DNA from: Kudoa neothunni
Lineage: Eukaryota; Cnidaria
Assembly (NCBI GenBank): GCA_964304625.1
Contig: OZ199840.1
Span: forward strand, 2,728,001-2,792,000
DNA length: 64,000 nucleotides
Direction: 5' to 3'
Below, in pieces: positions 25,301 to 37,395 of the stretch. A model generated the notes under the pieces. It did no database searches. It was not told the DNA's origin and saw only the letters and a program-made list of their open reading frames with translations. A program made the translations under genes and the position numbers. How positions within the stretch are numbered: position 1 is the stretch's first letter; every line of letters starts with the position of its first letter.

Positions 25301-28300
25301 TCATTTTTTGATTCAAACACGTCTTTTAGGATATTTCTGCATTGTATTAAAAGAAAGAAAAATGAAAACTGGCTGAAATTTGAAAAATAACGAAGCATTT
25401 ATTAATAATTACGATTTACGTATCGTAAAATCGATAATTAACTTTAGAAAATTCTATATAGTTATGATCCAATCTCCCAACATAATCAATCTTAATTCGC
25501 GACCCCGGTCGGAATGTGCTAATCTCAATTTCTAATTAGTTGCTTTGACAACTAATTAGAAATTGAGAACAAAAACTTTAAACTAATGTTAGCGTCAGAG
25601 ATCGCGAATTGAAAAAGTTTTAGAATAATTTAGTAAATTACTCTAAAGATTGGGATTGGGTTATTGCATATACTGCTCCTAGTTGAAATGTAAAAAGCCG
25701 CACCATTAAACATTCAATCGACGTAATCTTTCGCGAATGTTAATTTTAATCTCTGTAGCAACAATGTATACATTACAAACATTAATTGTTTACTACCCAA
25801 CCAACTATTTATTTACAAATTAGACAAATAATTGATTTTTTTGTTTCCCAAGAGATTCCATTTAGAGATTACGGTTGTATAATTAATTTTTTATCCGTTC
25901 TGTATAATTATTTACCACCTAGCGAGATGTTTCCAGGTGCAAAATTGATTAATTATCGTGCAAATTAAATCCCCCGTATGTAATTTGGACGAAACAAAGG
26001 ACACCTTCACTTAACTGAATGTATTATATTCAATATCCAGGCATTTGTTCCCGTTAAATCCTTGTATTAAATGAACTTCTAACTCTTCTTATCTGAAAAG
26101 AATTTTTATCTTGGAACATTTCCAAGATAGAGCAACGCTTACTTTTTAAATGCATGTTATAAACAAAAATTTAGCTAGTTAAATCATAAAGTTCTTAGAA
26201 TCAGCTCAAAAATTAAAAATGTTATTATCTGTGTTTGCATCAATATAAAACCCTCGCAAATCAAAATCAAAATCAAACCAGCATAGCTTTAGCTTCTACT
26301 CTGGAAACCCACGGATAATTGTATTAATCATTAATTTAATAAACTAATAAAAAAAGAAGCTTATTTTAATATTGGCGCGGCTAATTTAATCCTACACATT
26401 TGTACGCATGCTTAATCGTAATTTTTAATCCCATCAACGCCTGCTCCTACTCACAAGCTATATGTAGATTTAATTTTTGACCATAAAAATAGTCTCACTT
26501 TAAATATACATCATTGATGGAAAACATTTGATGCGCACGAGGCAAAAATATTACGACGCGCCAACAACCGCATAAAATAAAGCAAACAATAGCTTACAAT
26601 GATCGGCACTACTCGGAAGTACATCCCTCCATTACAAAGCAGCCCCACCACCAACGAATTGAACTCAAATGGCATCGACGACATTGAAAATCGATCTGCG
26701 AAGTTTATAGCCTTGTCGACATAGTTATCACAAATGAGCGATTTCAATGTGGTCATGTGTTGGTCGTGATACAACACCACACCATTCCAAAATGGGAATA
26801 CACTCAGCTAAAAGAGTTAAACGTGAGTTACATTTCAAATATGTATGACTACGTCATTCACGTTCCCATGAAGACCATTATCAACGAACCAAAGATGTTC
26901 AATAACAAGAACAAAGGGCATCTCTAATCCAATATTTTGAGTGATTTCATTGATTATCTAAATTCCAATTTGAAAAACCCACACTACACTACACTAATGA
27001 GTGAGTATTTATTGGTCAAGAATAATTTTGTTTAAGATGCGCTGACATAATTTTAATAAAAATCTCATTTATAGGTTTACACACACACACACACACACAC
27101 ACACATGTTCCTAAAAATCCACTTTATTTAATAGCCACAATTAACTTGTGATTCAACCAATAGCCATTATAAAATTATTGATAATATACCTTTTGTGTTG
27201 AAAATTTCCGGTTGTACAAACAATTTAGGTCATACAAAAAGTACACTAACTAAATTAATGATTGAATTGATAAATAATTGTCCATGTGTTTGGGTGGATT
27301 ACAATAAGCTTAGGGAGATCTACAGTGAGTGTGTCAACAAGGGTGAGCTTAAAAATATCCTAATCCCAGAGAATTAATAAAAATAGCGCCCACCAACAAA
27401 TTTACATCCAACGAGCGCGGCGGGTATATAAAATAGTCATTTGAAGAGGGGTTTGACTTGTTTTCAATTTGTTTCAATTCGTTGTTCAACTTTTCAACCA
27501 AACATTCAATGTGTAAGGTTTTTGACTGATTTTTCGAATTAATTCTACTGAATTGTTCCCACAGCCCAAACAGTTTCACCCTAAAAAATAAATTACGCGC
27601 TCGTCATTACACATAATTGTTAATAGATTAAATGTCACACATACCCGCTACAACCAAATAATCCAAACTCCAAACTTTGCTCAATAACATTTAATGAGGT
27701 CATTCTTTCAAGCACAATGGTTACTACGGAGGCATACTAAATTTAAATAAATTCATTCAATTCGGTCATTACCGAAATTACAAAGACAAACAAATAATAA
27801 TTATACTTTATAGAACATATCCAAACAACGAAATGTCTTATTGAGTGTTTTGTAGTGGTTGGTTGAGGTTGGATCGTAGAGAATGGTATGTGTATCGATA
27901 GCAGCTTCGACATTGTGTGATAAGGTGGCAGTTAGATTTTTGAAGATGTGTATCAGAGATTTCAATTTAACCAAATCTTTCAAATGACCTTCAATATCTT
28001 TATTGTTGCTATTGTTGTTGTTGTTGTTATTGTTGTTTCTGGACAAACAACATTTCATCACACATTCCACTAAATGAAGAATAAAATGAGAATAAGAGTT
28101 GATGTTGGTACCCGAATGGACGAATTCCTCTCTAATCTCATTAAAATGAGTGGCCAACTGCGGCAGAATATCGTCCATCGCATAGAGAATGTGATCGGAA
28201 AAATGGTGTTGAAACATCTCGAACAAGCGATCATATTGGGCCTGATCGAGCCATAAGATAATAGTATCAGCAACCTGCCTAGTAGTCTAGAAAATAGTAA

Positions 28301-28427
28301 GATGATAGCGCATTCGGATACAAATTATTGGAATATGAACATATTTGTGGATTGAGTTAATTAAATAACTGACACGTACTAGTTGGGGTTCGCTGGTGCA
28401 GGATGTATTCGAATGTGGCAGGTTCAT
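21335..28427 (-). CDS. AHCTF1: ELYS-like nucleoporin (AHCTF1/MEL-28), without an evident beta-propeller
   Basis: ELYS binds chromatin and seeds nuclear pores by recruiting the Nup107-160 complex. Exons placed: 28427-28380, 28286-27807, 27736-27645, 27580-27406, 27359-27303, 27249-27190, 26921-26862, 26807-26598, 24181-24124, 24062-24010, 23946-23845, 23794-23432, 23387-22328, 22194-21459, 21410-21335 (about 1,200 residues). The middle helical region fits the ELYS domain: LVYFLYDL, then IEHLWFVDNGLH (human QGFWLLDHNDY), then MTTLKSLICDNYVDKAINFA and KLPDYW. A long disordered, Ser- and Asn-rich tail follows (poly-Asn near 28010, poly-Ser near 22720), with RPTSILK and a C-terminus PSPPVRIL...IIRK, like human SPPPVEIRL...ILRRK. 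One exon of about 30 residues is probably missing inside the 2.4-kb intron 24182-26597. The predicted start lacks the N-terminal propeller of animal ELYS. The assignment rests on motif order. Confidence 0.72.
22274..22302. repeat. (AT)n microsatellite in ELYS-like intron
   Basis: About fourteen AT/TA units within the intron between exons 23387-22328 and 22194-21459. Confidence 0.9.
25493..25611. mobile_element. hairpin-cored MITE-like element in ELYS-like intron
   Basis: A perfect 19-bp stem (25524-25542 with 25549-25567, 6-nt loop) is centred between outer inverted copies of AATTCGCGA (left near 25496, right near 25603). Nested inverted repeats about 120 bp across suggest a small non-autonomous element; the family is unknown. 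Confidence 0.5.
27078..27105. repeat. (CA)n microsatellite
   Basis: About fourteen AC units in an ELYS-like intron. Confidence 0.9.
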
Positions 28428-29437
28428 CACGCAATACCACCCACCGCTAATGACGAGATATTGTTAATACGCGCTTGCGCATGTTTATGAAATTGACGTG
28501 AAGTGATGAGATTCTCCTATTGATGATGAGTACAATGATATTATACTTTGTTTATATTTCTATCTTTATGATGTTTTGGTTTATAGATAATCTTTCGATG
28601 ACTGTCTTGATTGTTTGGTGCCAAATTTGGTTAGCGGGATCTCTACAAATTACTAATATATTGACGATCGTTCCCCGACATGTCACGAGCCATTAACAAC
28701 CCTTTAATTAACTAATCAGAATAGTTTTTTGGTTATATCTATGCTGATATTAAATTTAATCGGCGATTCTAATAAAATATAAGCATAGATAAATAGCGTG
28801 AACTTTCTCGATACATGGGCATGGGCGCATATAAATTAATCCAGTGAATCTTCGCGCTAACCAAATACAATAAGTGCAATATGTGCAATAAATGCAATAA
28901 ACGCATTATATTTAATTTTCTATTGTTTCTAGTCGTATTTTATTTCATATTTAATATTAAATGACAAAAAATATAATGTTCGATAATATGATTCGCGGAG
29001 ATTATTTGCATGATAAATTTTAATCTCAACAACCCGTACTCATAAATTGTACGCAGATGTGAGTTTTCAGAATCTGATGTATTTAATTATTTCTATGCTA
29101 TTAAATGGCTGATTGGGGGTATAATTAATTAAAAAGAATCAACATTTATGACACCTGATATTATTTACCATGTAGTAAATAACTACTTCAAGTATTATTT
29201 TTCCACATTTTTAGAATATAAGCGAGAATTAAAAAACAAAGAGACCGATAATAATATTATGAATAATTGTTAAATATTTATCAACCTAATATTTTAGGTA
29301 TTTATAATATCTTAATTGAGTTAATCGCTCTGAATAATATAACTACTTACACATCCTTAAGCACGTATGTAACATGTGGATTATAGGAGTTTTAATCGGC
29401 GAGAAATTTTTAGTTTTCTTATCGAATGAATCGACAT
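28428..29437. other. intergenic / upstream of ELYS-like gene
   Basis: AT-rich; no beta-propeller exon of the ELYS-like gene could be found here on the minus strand. Confidence 0.4.
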
Positions 29438-30045
29438 CAGGGATGGTCAACAATTAATTTATTGCAATCAACTTTATAATTTCAATAATTGATTTTAGCG
29501 AGCGAAATTAATCGCAATTATGACTTTTTACAAAAATTTCGAATAAGATATAATTTGAATCGAAACTTTTCTGTTCCGTCGAGGAAATTCACTTATATGA
29601 GACTTGTTCTGAAAAATGATACCAGATGTTTCAGTTGGGTTGAAATTGTTGGCAGATACGAAAAGATGAAGTGTTATCTAGCGGAACTTGCTTTTACCAA
29701 TAAAAAAGTTGGATGAATCATATTTTAGCGCTAATAGAAAATTTAGAAATTTCTAAGTTTCAAAGTGATTTAAAAAGTTCCATTCACTAACTTTGGCTCT
29801 ACAGAAATCGAGTAATATTATAACGCATGTAAATTACCTTTTCGATTAATTTATTAAAGCGTGGCCAAAATTTATGAACCTCTATGTAAGAATACAAATG
29901 TTATACATTCGGTGAGTTCTGAAAACGGACCTTTCAAAATTCATGAGGATATAATTGCTGAATTAACTTCTGAAGGGAAACATGCTGTGTTCAAACTAAA
30001 ATTGTCCGAAAAAATTTTAGTAGAAGAAACTGACTTTTATTGAAT
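29438..30045 (+). mobile_element. hAT-like transposase remnant
   Basis: Begins with CAGGGATGGTCAACA, a hAT-like terminus. Two coding-like blocks follow: near 29600-29716 (NDTRCFSWVEIVGRYEKMK, matching the hAT DxRW-type block and helix) and near 29853-30043 (AKIYEPLCKNTNVIHSVSS...LVEETDF, matching the segment after it). The right terminus was not found. Decayed. Confidence 0.45.
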
Positions 30046-31019
30046 CCAATTATTTTTCCCTTAATGTCACAAGAAAACGAAAATTGAAATAAACAATCGA
30101 AATTCCTCACTAAATAAGCACAAGATTTATTCTATCATCCTCTGATCTGGTTGGATGATTATTCCTCCATTAATCTCGAATCGAGAATATTTCTAAAATT
30201 CAATAAAACGTTATGGATCAATAAAATTGTTTTGAAAGTTGTTTCATCAGATTTACAATTTATAGTTCATTTTTCTCTATTTCATCGTTCTGTTATTGTA
30301 TTTACTTTATGTTATATCTTGTATGTTAAAGACAGTTGTTCATATTGACATTTTTTATTATTTACGTAAAAACTAAAAATAAAACCAACGTCAGAAAAAA
30401 CATTTGTTTAGTTTAGTTTCAATTTACATTTACATTGGATTATGTTGTTTCAATAAATGTCCAAATATGTGGCGCTGCATAACGTGATTCAAATTTTAGA
30501 TGTTTTCAATAAAGATAAGTTTTATCAATAAAATATAGAACCCCTCTCCCATGAGATTTCAAATATAATTATTCAGACATTATACCAATTAATTAACTTT
30601 TCTAACTTAAAATTTATATTAATGTTTTAAAATATGATAGATTTCTTGTTACTCTTATTTGGGAACGAAATAATTAATGGAAAATTTTTATGCTAAAATA
30701 TATAAATGACCTTCGGTGAAGTTGGATATATCGTCGATAATTTTCTATTAATTGATTGTACACTAAATAATTGATTTTTAGGATAAAAATGAATTAGTTT
30801 GTAAATATTGCAAAGTGTAATTATCCAAACAACAAAAAGGAATCTACAAGCAAATAACATCAACGAAACATATGACGTTAACAAAAATTTCAAGCCACTT
30901 CTCTGTCAGTTATTATTTTTAGGAAATGAAAAAATTGATTTTTGTTATTATTCTTGATGTTATCCCGCTATCGCAATTTGATAAGAAAAGATTTTTTATG
31001 GATCTTGTTCCAATTTTTT
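30046..31019. other. intergenic
   Basis: AT-rich; no feature recognised. Confidence 0.35.
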
Positions 31020-31480
31020 TAATCTAAGGAGCGGAGAACGCACAGCCCAGTGGTGTGGCGACTGGACTCAATTCCCCACGTTGCTTAATTTATTGTTTCC
31101 GTACGAGCGTCTCTATCCCATAACAGGATCTACTATTTAGTACGATTTCACCTGCAGTTAAGTTACAGCTCGATCCAGTGGAGGAGGTTGGATTGGATTA
31201 GACGTTTGAATCTCGGGAATGCATCAACAGGCCTAAAATCTCTGTAGTCAAAGTCCTTATAGGTTTAAGGCCATGCTTAGGGGTGGTGGTTGGCCCGCAA
31301 ACGAGAATGTGTAGTTTAACGGTTTTACCTCCCGCATTACCGCAGAAAGATAATAGGCGAGGAGGTAGATGTTACTCGTCCTGTGGTGCCTACAGCATTA
31401 CTGATGGTGGTCTAACCAGCCACAACCTAATAATTTTGGAAGTAAAAAGTTGCACCAGGGGTTTTACATTGTAAACAAAA
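31020..31480. repeat. GC-richer block, possible old SINE/LINE-type repeat
   Basis: Clearly richer in G and C than its surroundings. It contains CAGTGGTGTGGCGACTGGAC near 31049-31068, which resembles a tRNA-type A box, but no convincing B box follows and no protein family is recognised in its open frames. Could be an old retroposon. Confidence 0.3.
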
Positions 31481-31805
31481 AAACATCTTTCATCTAAGTT
31501 GACATAATTATTTATTTACTTTTGACTTATTTGGGGTTTGAAGAATATAAAATTCGTTAATATATATATTTTTCACGAGTTAAAGCAGATACACCAGGTA
31601 ACTGCTCGGTTTCGCGCCATTTACTTAATTGCAGTGCAGTATGGATTAAAAGCTAAGTTGAAACGTTATTTAAATTTTTTATTAAGCTTTATAATATAAA
31701 AAATCAATAATTAATCGCAAGTAACTAGCAATCAAAAGACAAACTCTTTCCAACCAAATTAATATGCAAACAATAATATGGTAAAGACATTATGTAACGT
31801 TTTGA
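31481..31805. other. 3' flank of NCBP1
   Basis: AT-rich, no feature. Confidence 0.35.
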
Positions 31806-34800
31806 TCACGAAATAAGAGTGACGTAGCGAGAAAAGATGGTAGCGAGGTTTTCAACTGCACCATAGTTGTGTTGTTCGAAAACTTCATTCACCTCAATTA
31901 GTTTGAACCAATGATAATTCTACACACACAGTAAAACTGCACCAACGAAATTCTCACAAAACCAACCTTAAGAAGAATATTTTGGAAATGTTGTGAGATA
32001 TTGAAGCACAGTTTGATTGGAAGGTCGGATCCGGTCTGGACGTGGGATTGCCTGTCGAGATTGTCAATAATGGCGCAAAGGCGTTCAAAGCAGATCAACA
32101 ACAATTGTTTAAGAGTCTCAAGGTTTTTGTTACGTCTGACTCCCACAGTATCTGCTCAATACCAACGTGTTAAAGGTAAAGGTAAAGGTAAAGGTAAAGA
32201 TAAAGATAAAGATAATTTTCAGCCGTAACCGACATACCGAATGGTGCATTATCTCCAAGCGAATCGTCGTCAGACATATCGTGATCAGAGTAAGTATTAT
32301 CGTCGTCACTGTTGCCTACCTTGATGCGAGGATATCTCTTTTTGCTCTGTTCCAGAAAAAAGTGTAAAAAATCATCGTCCACTTAATAAAAACTCATTTA
32401 CTTTGGCTGTTCTTTGATCGCGGCTTTTACGAGAATTAAGGTGAAACTACACAATCGGCATATATATAAACACCAAAAATTTCAACTCAAAATTTTCTAC
32501 TGTTTTGTCTTTTTGAATGTAATGATTAAGTAATTCATCAATTATCTCCCAAACATAGAATCTATCCAACCGGCAGAAATGAGATATTTCAAATTTGGAA
32601 CAATCACTTATTTAGATGTCCAACAAGTTTGTCATGGAATAGGAATTTAATAATAGATGAGGGTTGGACCAATTGTTGTTGCCATAGATAGAAAAACACA
32701 ATTTTGATTCTCTATACATCCCAAATCATCGCCAATCAACTTCCAAAAATGCATACCAATGGGTTTTTAAACCAAAACTGATAGACTGAATAAAGCAAAA
32801 CCATCTCCTGTTGTTCGCTGCTAATGAGTCTTTCCAACAGCAACTTATGACTAATCATTATTAATTACTACTCATCTCCACAGGTTCCCCTCAAAATTAA
32901 ATAACTCATACGATTCAATCATCGAAAAAGTTTTGCTCAGAATATGACGATGAGCAGCTAACAATATTTGAACGGTCAAATGGATCTGAATGATGTTTTT
33001 TGTGGATAAGTGTTCGAATTCAAAAGGTGCTTCTCCTTTGTAGTTACTCAACGAATTATCCAACACATTAAACAATTCATCGCAGCTCGCCTTAGCAATG
33101 ATTTTTGAAACAAAAGTATTTTTAATTTCAATGAGAGATTCGGGACCTAATCAATCCCAAAAGTCTACAATCACTTATAAAAACAACGCATACTTTTAGA
33201 TTTGGCTCCATAATAATAATTGCATTCTCGATCAGAATCAAGAAGTTTTTTGAAGCCATTAAACTGTTCATTAATCGTAAATTTCCCATCATAATGGCTA
33301 AAATTATGTGATTAAATACAAAAACATCAAAAACAAGATATATAAACAAACTTTTGTAGCTTTCGAAAGGTTTCATTCAGAAACAATTTTCTAGAGTCAG
33401 GTGCTTCCAGATCGTTGATATATTCTCTTATGATGGATGAAAATCAGTCATTATTACAGACATTAAAACAACTAATAAATTACAATTCATCCCAATTCCA
33501 ATTGCCTTTATTATTAGCTATGTAGTGGGAGAAAAAGTCCGCCAATCTTCATACAATTAACAGGTAACAAAAAAGCCACACACAGATAATCACTTTTTAA
33601 TACACACAACATTCATGTAATCGCAGTTGCTTATGAGCAGATTCGCAATTTTGTTTATCTACAGCAACCCAAATAAATACTCATGAATAGAACAACTTCA
33701 ACGTACAATAATGGGATAGAGGCTTGATTGAACACTGCACAACAAACACAACACCAGGCAACAATAAATATCCGGAATCGATTCAGACGATAACGAGAGA
33801 ACATTTTGAAACAAATACTACCCACACATGGAAACAATTTTATTGTCAACAAAGAATGTGTCTATTACCTCCACAATAACATAAGGAATAGCATATTTGG
33901 TGTATTTGGTCAACGCAATTAGTTTCGTAACACTATAATAGATAATTGATAACATCGATGTGTATCGATATATTTGGACATAAAAATACCATTCTTTTCG
34001 ATCGGTCTCATACGTCATTAAAATTGCTTCTATTTGCTCCTCGATTTGATATCGAAATTGAGAACCTACTGGTAGTAAATCAGTGCCACAACTATCATCC
34101 TAATAAAACAACACATTCACTACAATCACATAAAACACAACAATACTTCTAAAATGTCTTGTTGGACAAATATTTGAGTTACCACAGTTGGTAATGGCAT
34201 ATTGTACATTTCTGATGACGAAGGAAGCATTATAGTGGGCAATGTTAACTACAACACCATGTTCAACTCGCACATTATTTACATTACATATGTTAGATCA
34301 GGGTGCACAAACTCCGCCTCTCAACAAGCTTTTTTTGTGGCCCGCGATGAACTTTAATTAAATTCAGATTAATGGCGTACTTATAAATGCAATGAAAATG
34401 CACTCGATTATTTAACTTCAATCGGTTTATCTAGTTATTGAATATATCGAGGACACCTAATGAAGCTATTAAAAAAATTTATTTGAGTTTTTTATTATAC
34501 GCGAATCATTAAGAGCACTCTCTAAATAGGAAAAAAGATTTTCTGCTATTAGTCACTTCACCGTGTGACATAGAGAAAACGTTTTTTAATCAAAGATCAT
34601 GTAACAATTTAAATTATATCTTCTTGAATGTGTAATGTGTAGTGTGTAGTGTGTATGGGGGAGAAGATCATACAGATACAGGGTAGATTTATGATTTAAA
34701 AATTCGCTCGGCAATGCTGACCCGAATTTAAGTTCAGTTAAAATAATATTAATAATTAAAGTGCGTTTCATAAACGATGCGAAATAATAATGTATTTATA

Positions 34801-36471
34801 TTGAGCGTAAAATCAAGGTTTCGATAAGAAACTTAAATAAACATTGACACATAAGACAAACATCCGTTAGAGTTGATAATGAGCACGTATTAAAGGGCAA
34901 TTTAAACTACACATCACACGACCAATTTGCTCACCCAACGTATATCACACATTTGATTCAGCTTATTTTTATTCCCATGCTAAAATGACTGAAATTCGAA
35001 AAAAAGTTATCATGCGAATAGAAAATTTAATGACGCCTGGACAGAGAAATATTGTTTTATTCAAGAGTGGACGAATATTATTTGTTTGCTGTGTCATCCG
35101 TTATTCAATTTAAAACATTTAGGAAACTTATTATTTGTGAATTATTCTGAATATTGCGTTTAAAAATCTGTAAATTTATCCATCGTGTGAGCTATAATAA
35201 CTTTAGTTTTAAACTTCCTTGCCTTGGAAGTTTTCGGAGCTTAAAATATGTGCACCACTGTGTTAGATGTTATTTGTCTAAAAGTACTTTAACAGCCTTC
35301 TTAAACTCCTTGATGGAATCATAAGGTCTAGTCACACCTACCCATTTCCATTCATCAGCTTTCAATTGTTGCATATTTTCCCATGCACATACCATAAACT
35401 ATAATTATATTTACATTACAAAATACAACATATATTGTTAATCAAATACATCTTTTTGAAAAAAAGGTGAATCTGTTACAGACCATATTCGAAATGGTTT
35501 GTATAGACGTTGATCGTATTTTCTGTACAATTTCATATTAATTTAAATATTTTCAACGCAAATTTACGAATAGAATTCAGTCAATTCAACCATATATTGA
35601 TCAAAATGTTGACCATATTCACTACTGGTATCCGCTTTGATAGCCATCCATGGTAGTGATGTGATAATAGTGTAGAGCAACCAATTTGAATACACCTTGA
35701 ATAAATGAACAATAATTAATCTCCTAACAACCTACCAACGACGTCGACTGATCTCTAGCAGTAACCAACATCTTCTCAAACAGATTCAATATACATTTCA
35801 CGTTGATCACATTAACGTTGACCATATCACATGTGAAACGAATCTATACAATAAAAATGTATCACATAACATTCTAAAAAAGTGATTGGATTCTAAGTGA
35901 AACAATTTATGGAATTATATTAGCGAGTAGATAGATATGTTTATTTACTTACCAAATATTTCAATTTTTTGTAGTCATGGTTTTGAAAATTATGATTTAT
36001 TTTGTCGGTTAAGAAAAATAAAAAATCTGAACCGAATTCACTCTCCTTCACATGCAAAAGTCCAATCAATGAAACGTACGTAGGTATCATTTCTGGTTTT
36101 TGAAACATTCTTTATTAATATTTCATATAATGAAGATATGAGGAAAATTACAAACGATAAACAGTTTCTGATATAATCTTCTTGTGATAGAGAATCTCAT
36201 GTTCCAAAGAATCGACTAAACGTTCCAAATCTTTAGCTACTGAATCACTCTAGGTACAAATTTCGTCAATTTCTGAATTGTTTCGATGTAAAATTGAGAT
36301 ATTTTACTTCGCCAATCAACTCAATAGAACGTACAATTGTTGTGACGTCATTCTCATGGAACTTGGAAGATTTCCTATTGTATTCTAGACAAAATTTCGG
36401 GGTTAGTTTGGTTGTTAAATGAAATTACCTTTATATTGCATGCGCCTTTTCTGAGGCTCAAAACTCGACAT
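31806..36471 (-). CDS. NCBP1: nuclear cap-binding protein subunit 1 (CBP80)
   Basis: Large subunit of the nuclear cap-binding complex; its MIF4G-type helical repeats support CBP20 on the m7G cap in splicing, export and NMD. About 22 exons on the minus strand. The first are 36471-36429, 36384-36308, 36249-36152, 36109-35954, 35843-35736, 35695-35568, 35522-35450 and 35398-35288. Then come 34248-34147, 34099-33990 and 33932 to about 33837. The last are 32151-31967 and 31919-31806. Diagnostic blocks against human: SLIGLLHVKESEFG, ITSLPWM, PYVIVEVI, FFSHYIANN..WNWDE, EGNLHKLL and FYVWEII, with exact lengths between several. Most introns are 31-70 nt; one is 1,038 nt because of a hAT insertion. 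Exon 33734-33604 and the 32446-32238 segment (near 32390) each seem to need a one-base shift, so those parts are less sure. Acidic run SDDDNTYSDHD before the last exons. Confidence 0.92.
32171..32214. repeat. (GGTAAA)n / (GATAAA)n hexanucleotide repeat in NCBP1 intron
   Basis: Seven to eight hexamer units. A consensus GTATGT donor at 32237 and an acceptor at 32152-32153 place it in an 86-nt intron, so it is not translated. Confidence 0.8.
34299..35260. mobile_element. 962-bp non-autonomous hAT element with perfect 8-bp duplication
   Basis: Begins CAGGGTGCACAAACTCCGCC and ends TATGTGCACCACTG (inverse CAGTGGTGCACA). The 8-mer TGTTAGAT flanks it on both sides (34291-34298 and 35261-35268). An inner GTGGCCCGCGA block is typical of hAT ends. 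No transposase is seen. It sits in the NCBP1 intron 34249-35287. Confidence 0.92.
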
Positions 36472-36984
36472 TTTACCGTTGTTTACTTCAAACAAGAATT
36501 ACTCAATATTTTAAGATTCGATCCGAATTTACCCGAGTTAAGAATTCCGCGTGATTAATTAACGACGATGTTTATAATGCATCGTCCATTTTTAATCCCG
36601 ACCACTCCAATTTATAGTTTATCTATAAAGTTTATTTCTTAGAGCCTGTTGTATTTATGATTTTGTTGTAAGTATGATTATTTCATGATCCTCTGAATGT
36701 TGATTCAGGTTAAATATTCGATATTGGTGATAATGGTAGAATAGGGGACAACCAAAAAACACAAAATTCTATGTTTTTCTCATTTATTAAATTGCGTTGG
36801 TTTATAATAAGGTAAAAAACTTGAGAATGACAAGAAATGACGGTTAATTTTTCTGATAATCCCAAATCAACACCGATAGCGTCGCATGATTAATCCCTTA
36901 TCACATTTTTTAAACATTAAATTAAACCCTGGCTAGATTCGATAATCACCAAGATAAAGTTTTCTAATATTGGTTTGCAAACGT
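36472..36984. other. intergenic, upstream of NCBP1
   Basis: AT-rich promoter side of NCBP1; no motif assignable. Confidence 0.35.
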
Positions 36985-37395
36985 GTCTGATTAGCTTGTA
37001 ACCGGTACACATAATAGAGCAGGACTGCCAACTAAAATTGGGCTCGCACCTCGTATGCATACAATATACGTAGGGCATGCAATTTTCGATTTCGATCGAT
37101 TTAAACCATCGATTTTGTTAGGGCGGTTCAACCAGACAATACCTGTTCGTGTCATGAGCGCATGAAATTTTCTGGTCTTAAAATTGTGGACACGAAACCA
37201 TTCGTGCGTTTCGTGCGCTGGGATAGTGGTAAAGTGTGTGGTGTAACGGACGAGGGTCGAATCCATGACCGTCCAAGCTAAAAGTGGCGGGGCCTTATTA
37301 CTTGACTATGGACCGACCATAGCGCTGACGCACGATTACGCGCTACAGTTAATATGTGGATGTGGCATCTAAAATGCCCTCTTTCACATTTTTTT
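36985..37395 (+). repeat. tRNA-derived SINE candidate
   Basis: A GC-richer island in AT-rich sequence. Within it, 37214-37264 carries an A-box-like GGGATAGTGGTAAAGTG and, about 26 bases on, a B-box-like GGGTCGAATCC, spaced as in RNA polymerase III tRNA promoters. The rest is non-coding. Confidence 0.5.

Noticed and set aside
27195-27377. Plus-strand 60-codon frame
   Set aside because: It is the antisense shadow of two ELYS-like exons.
27190-27410. In-frame stops in the ELYS-like gene
   Set aside because: Two further phase-0 GT-AG introns (GTAAAT..TTAG and GTAATC..TTAG) remove them and bring out a good ELYS match.
32170-32220. Leu-Tyr repeat peptide at the end of an NCBP1 frame
   Set aside because: A GTATGT donor upstream and a good acceptor downstream make the repeat intronic, and the joined exons match CBP80.
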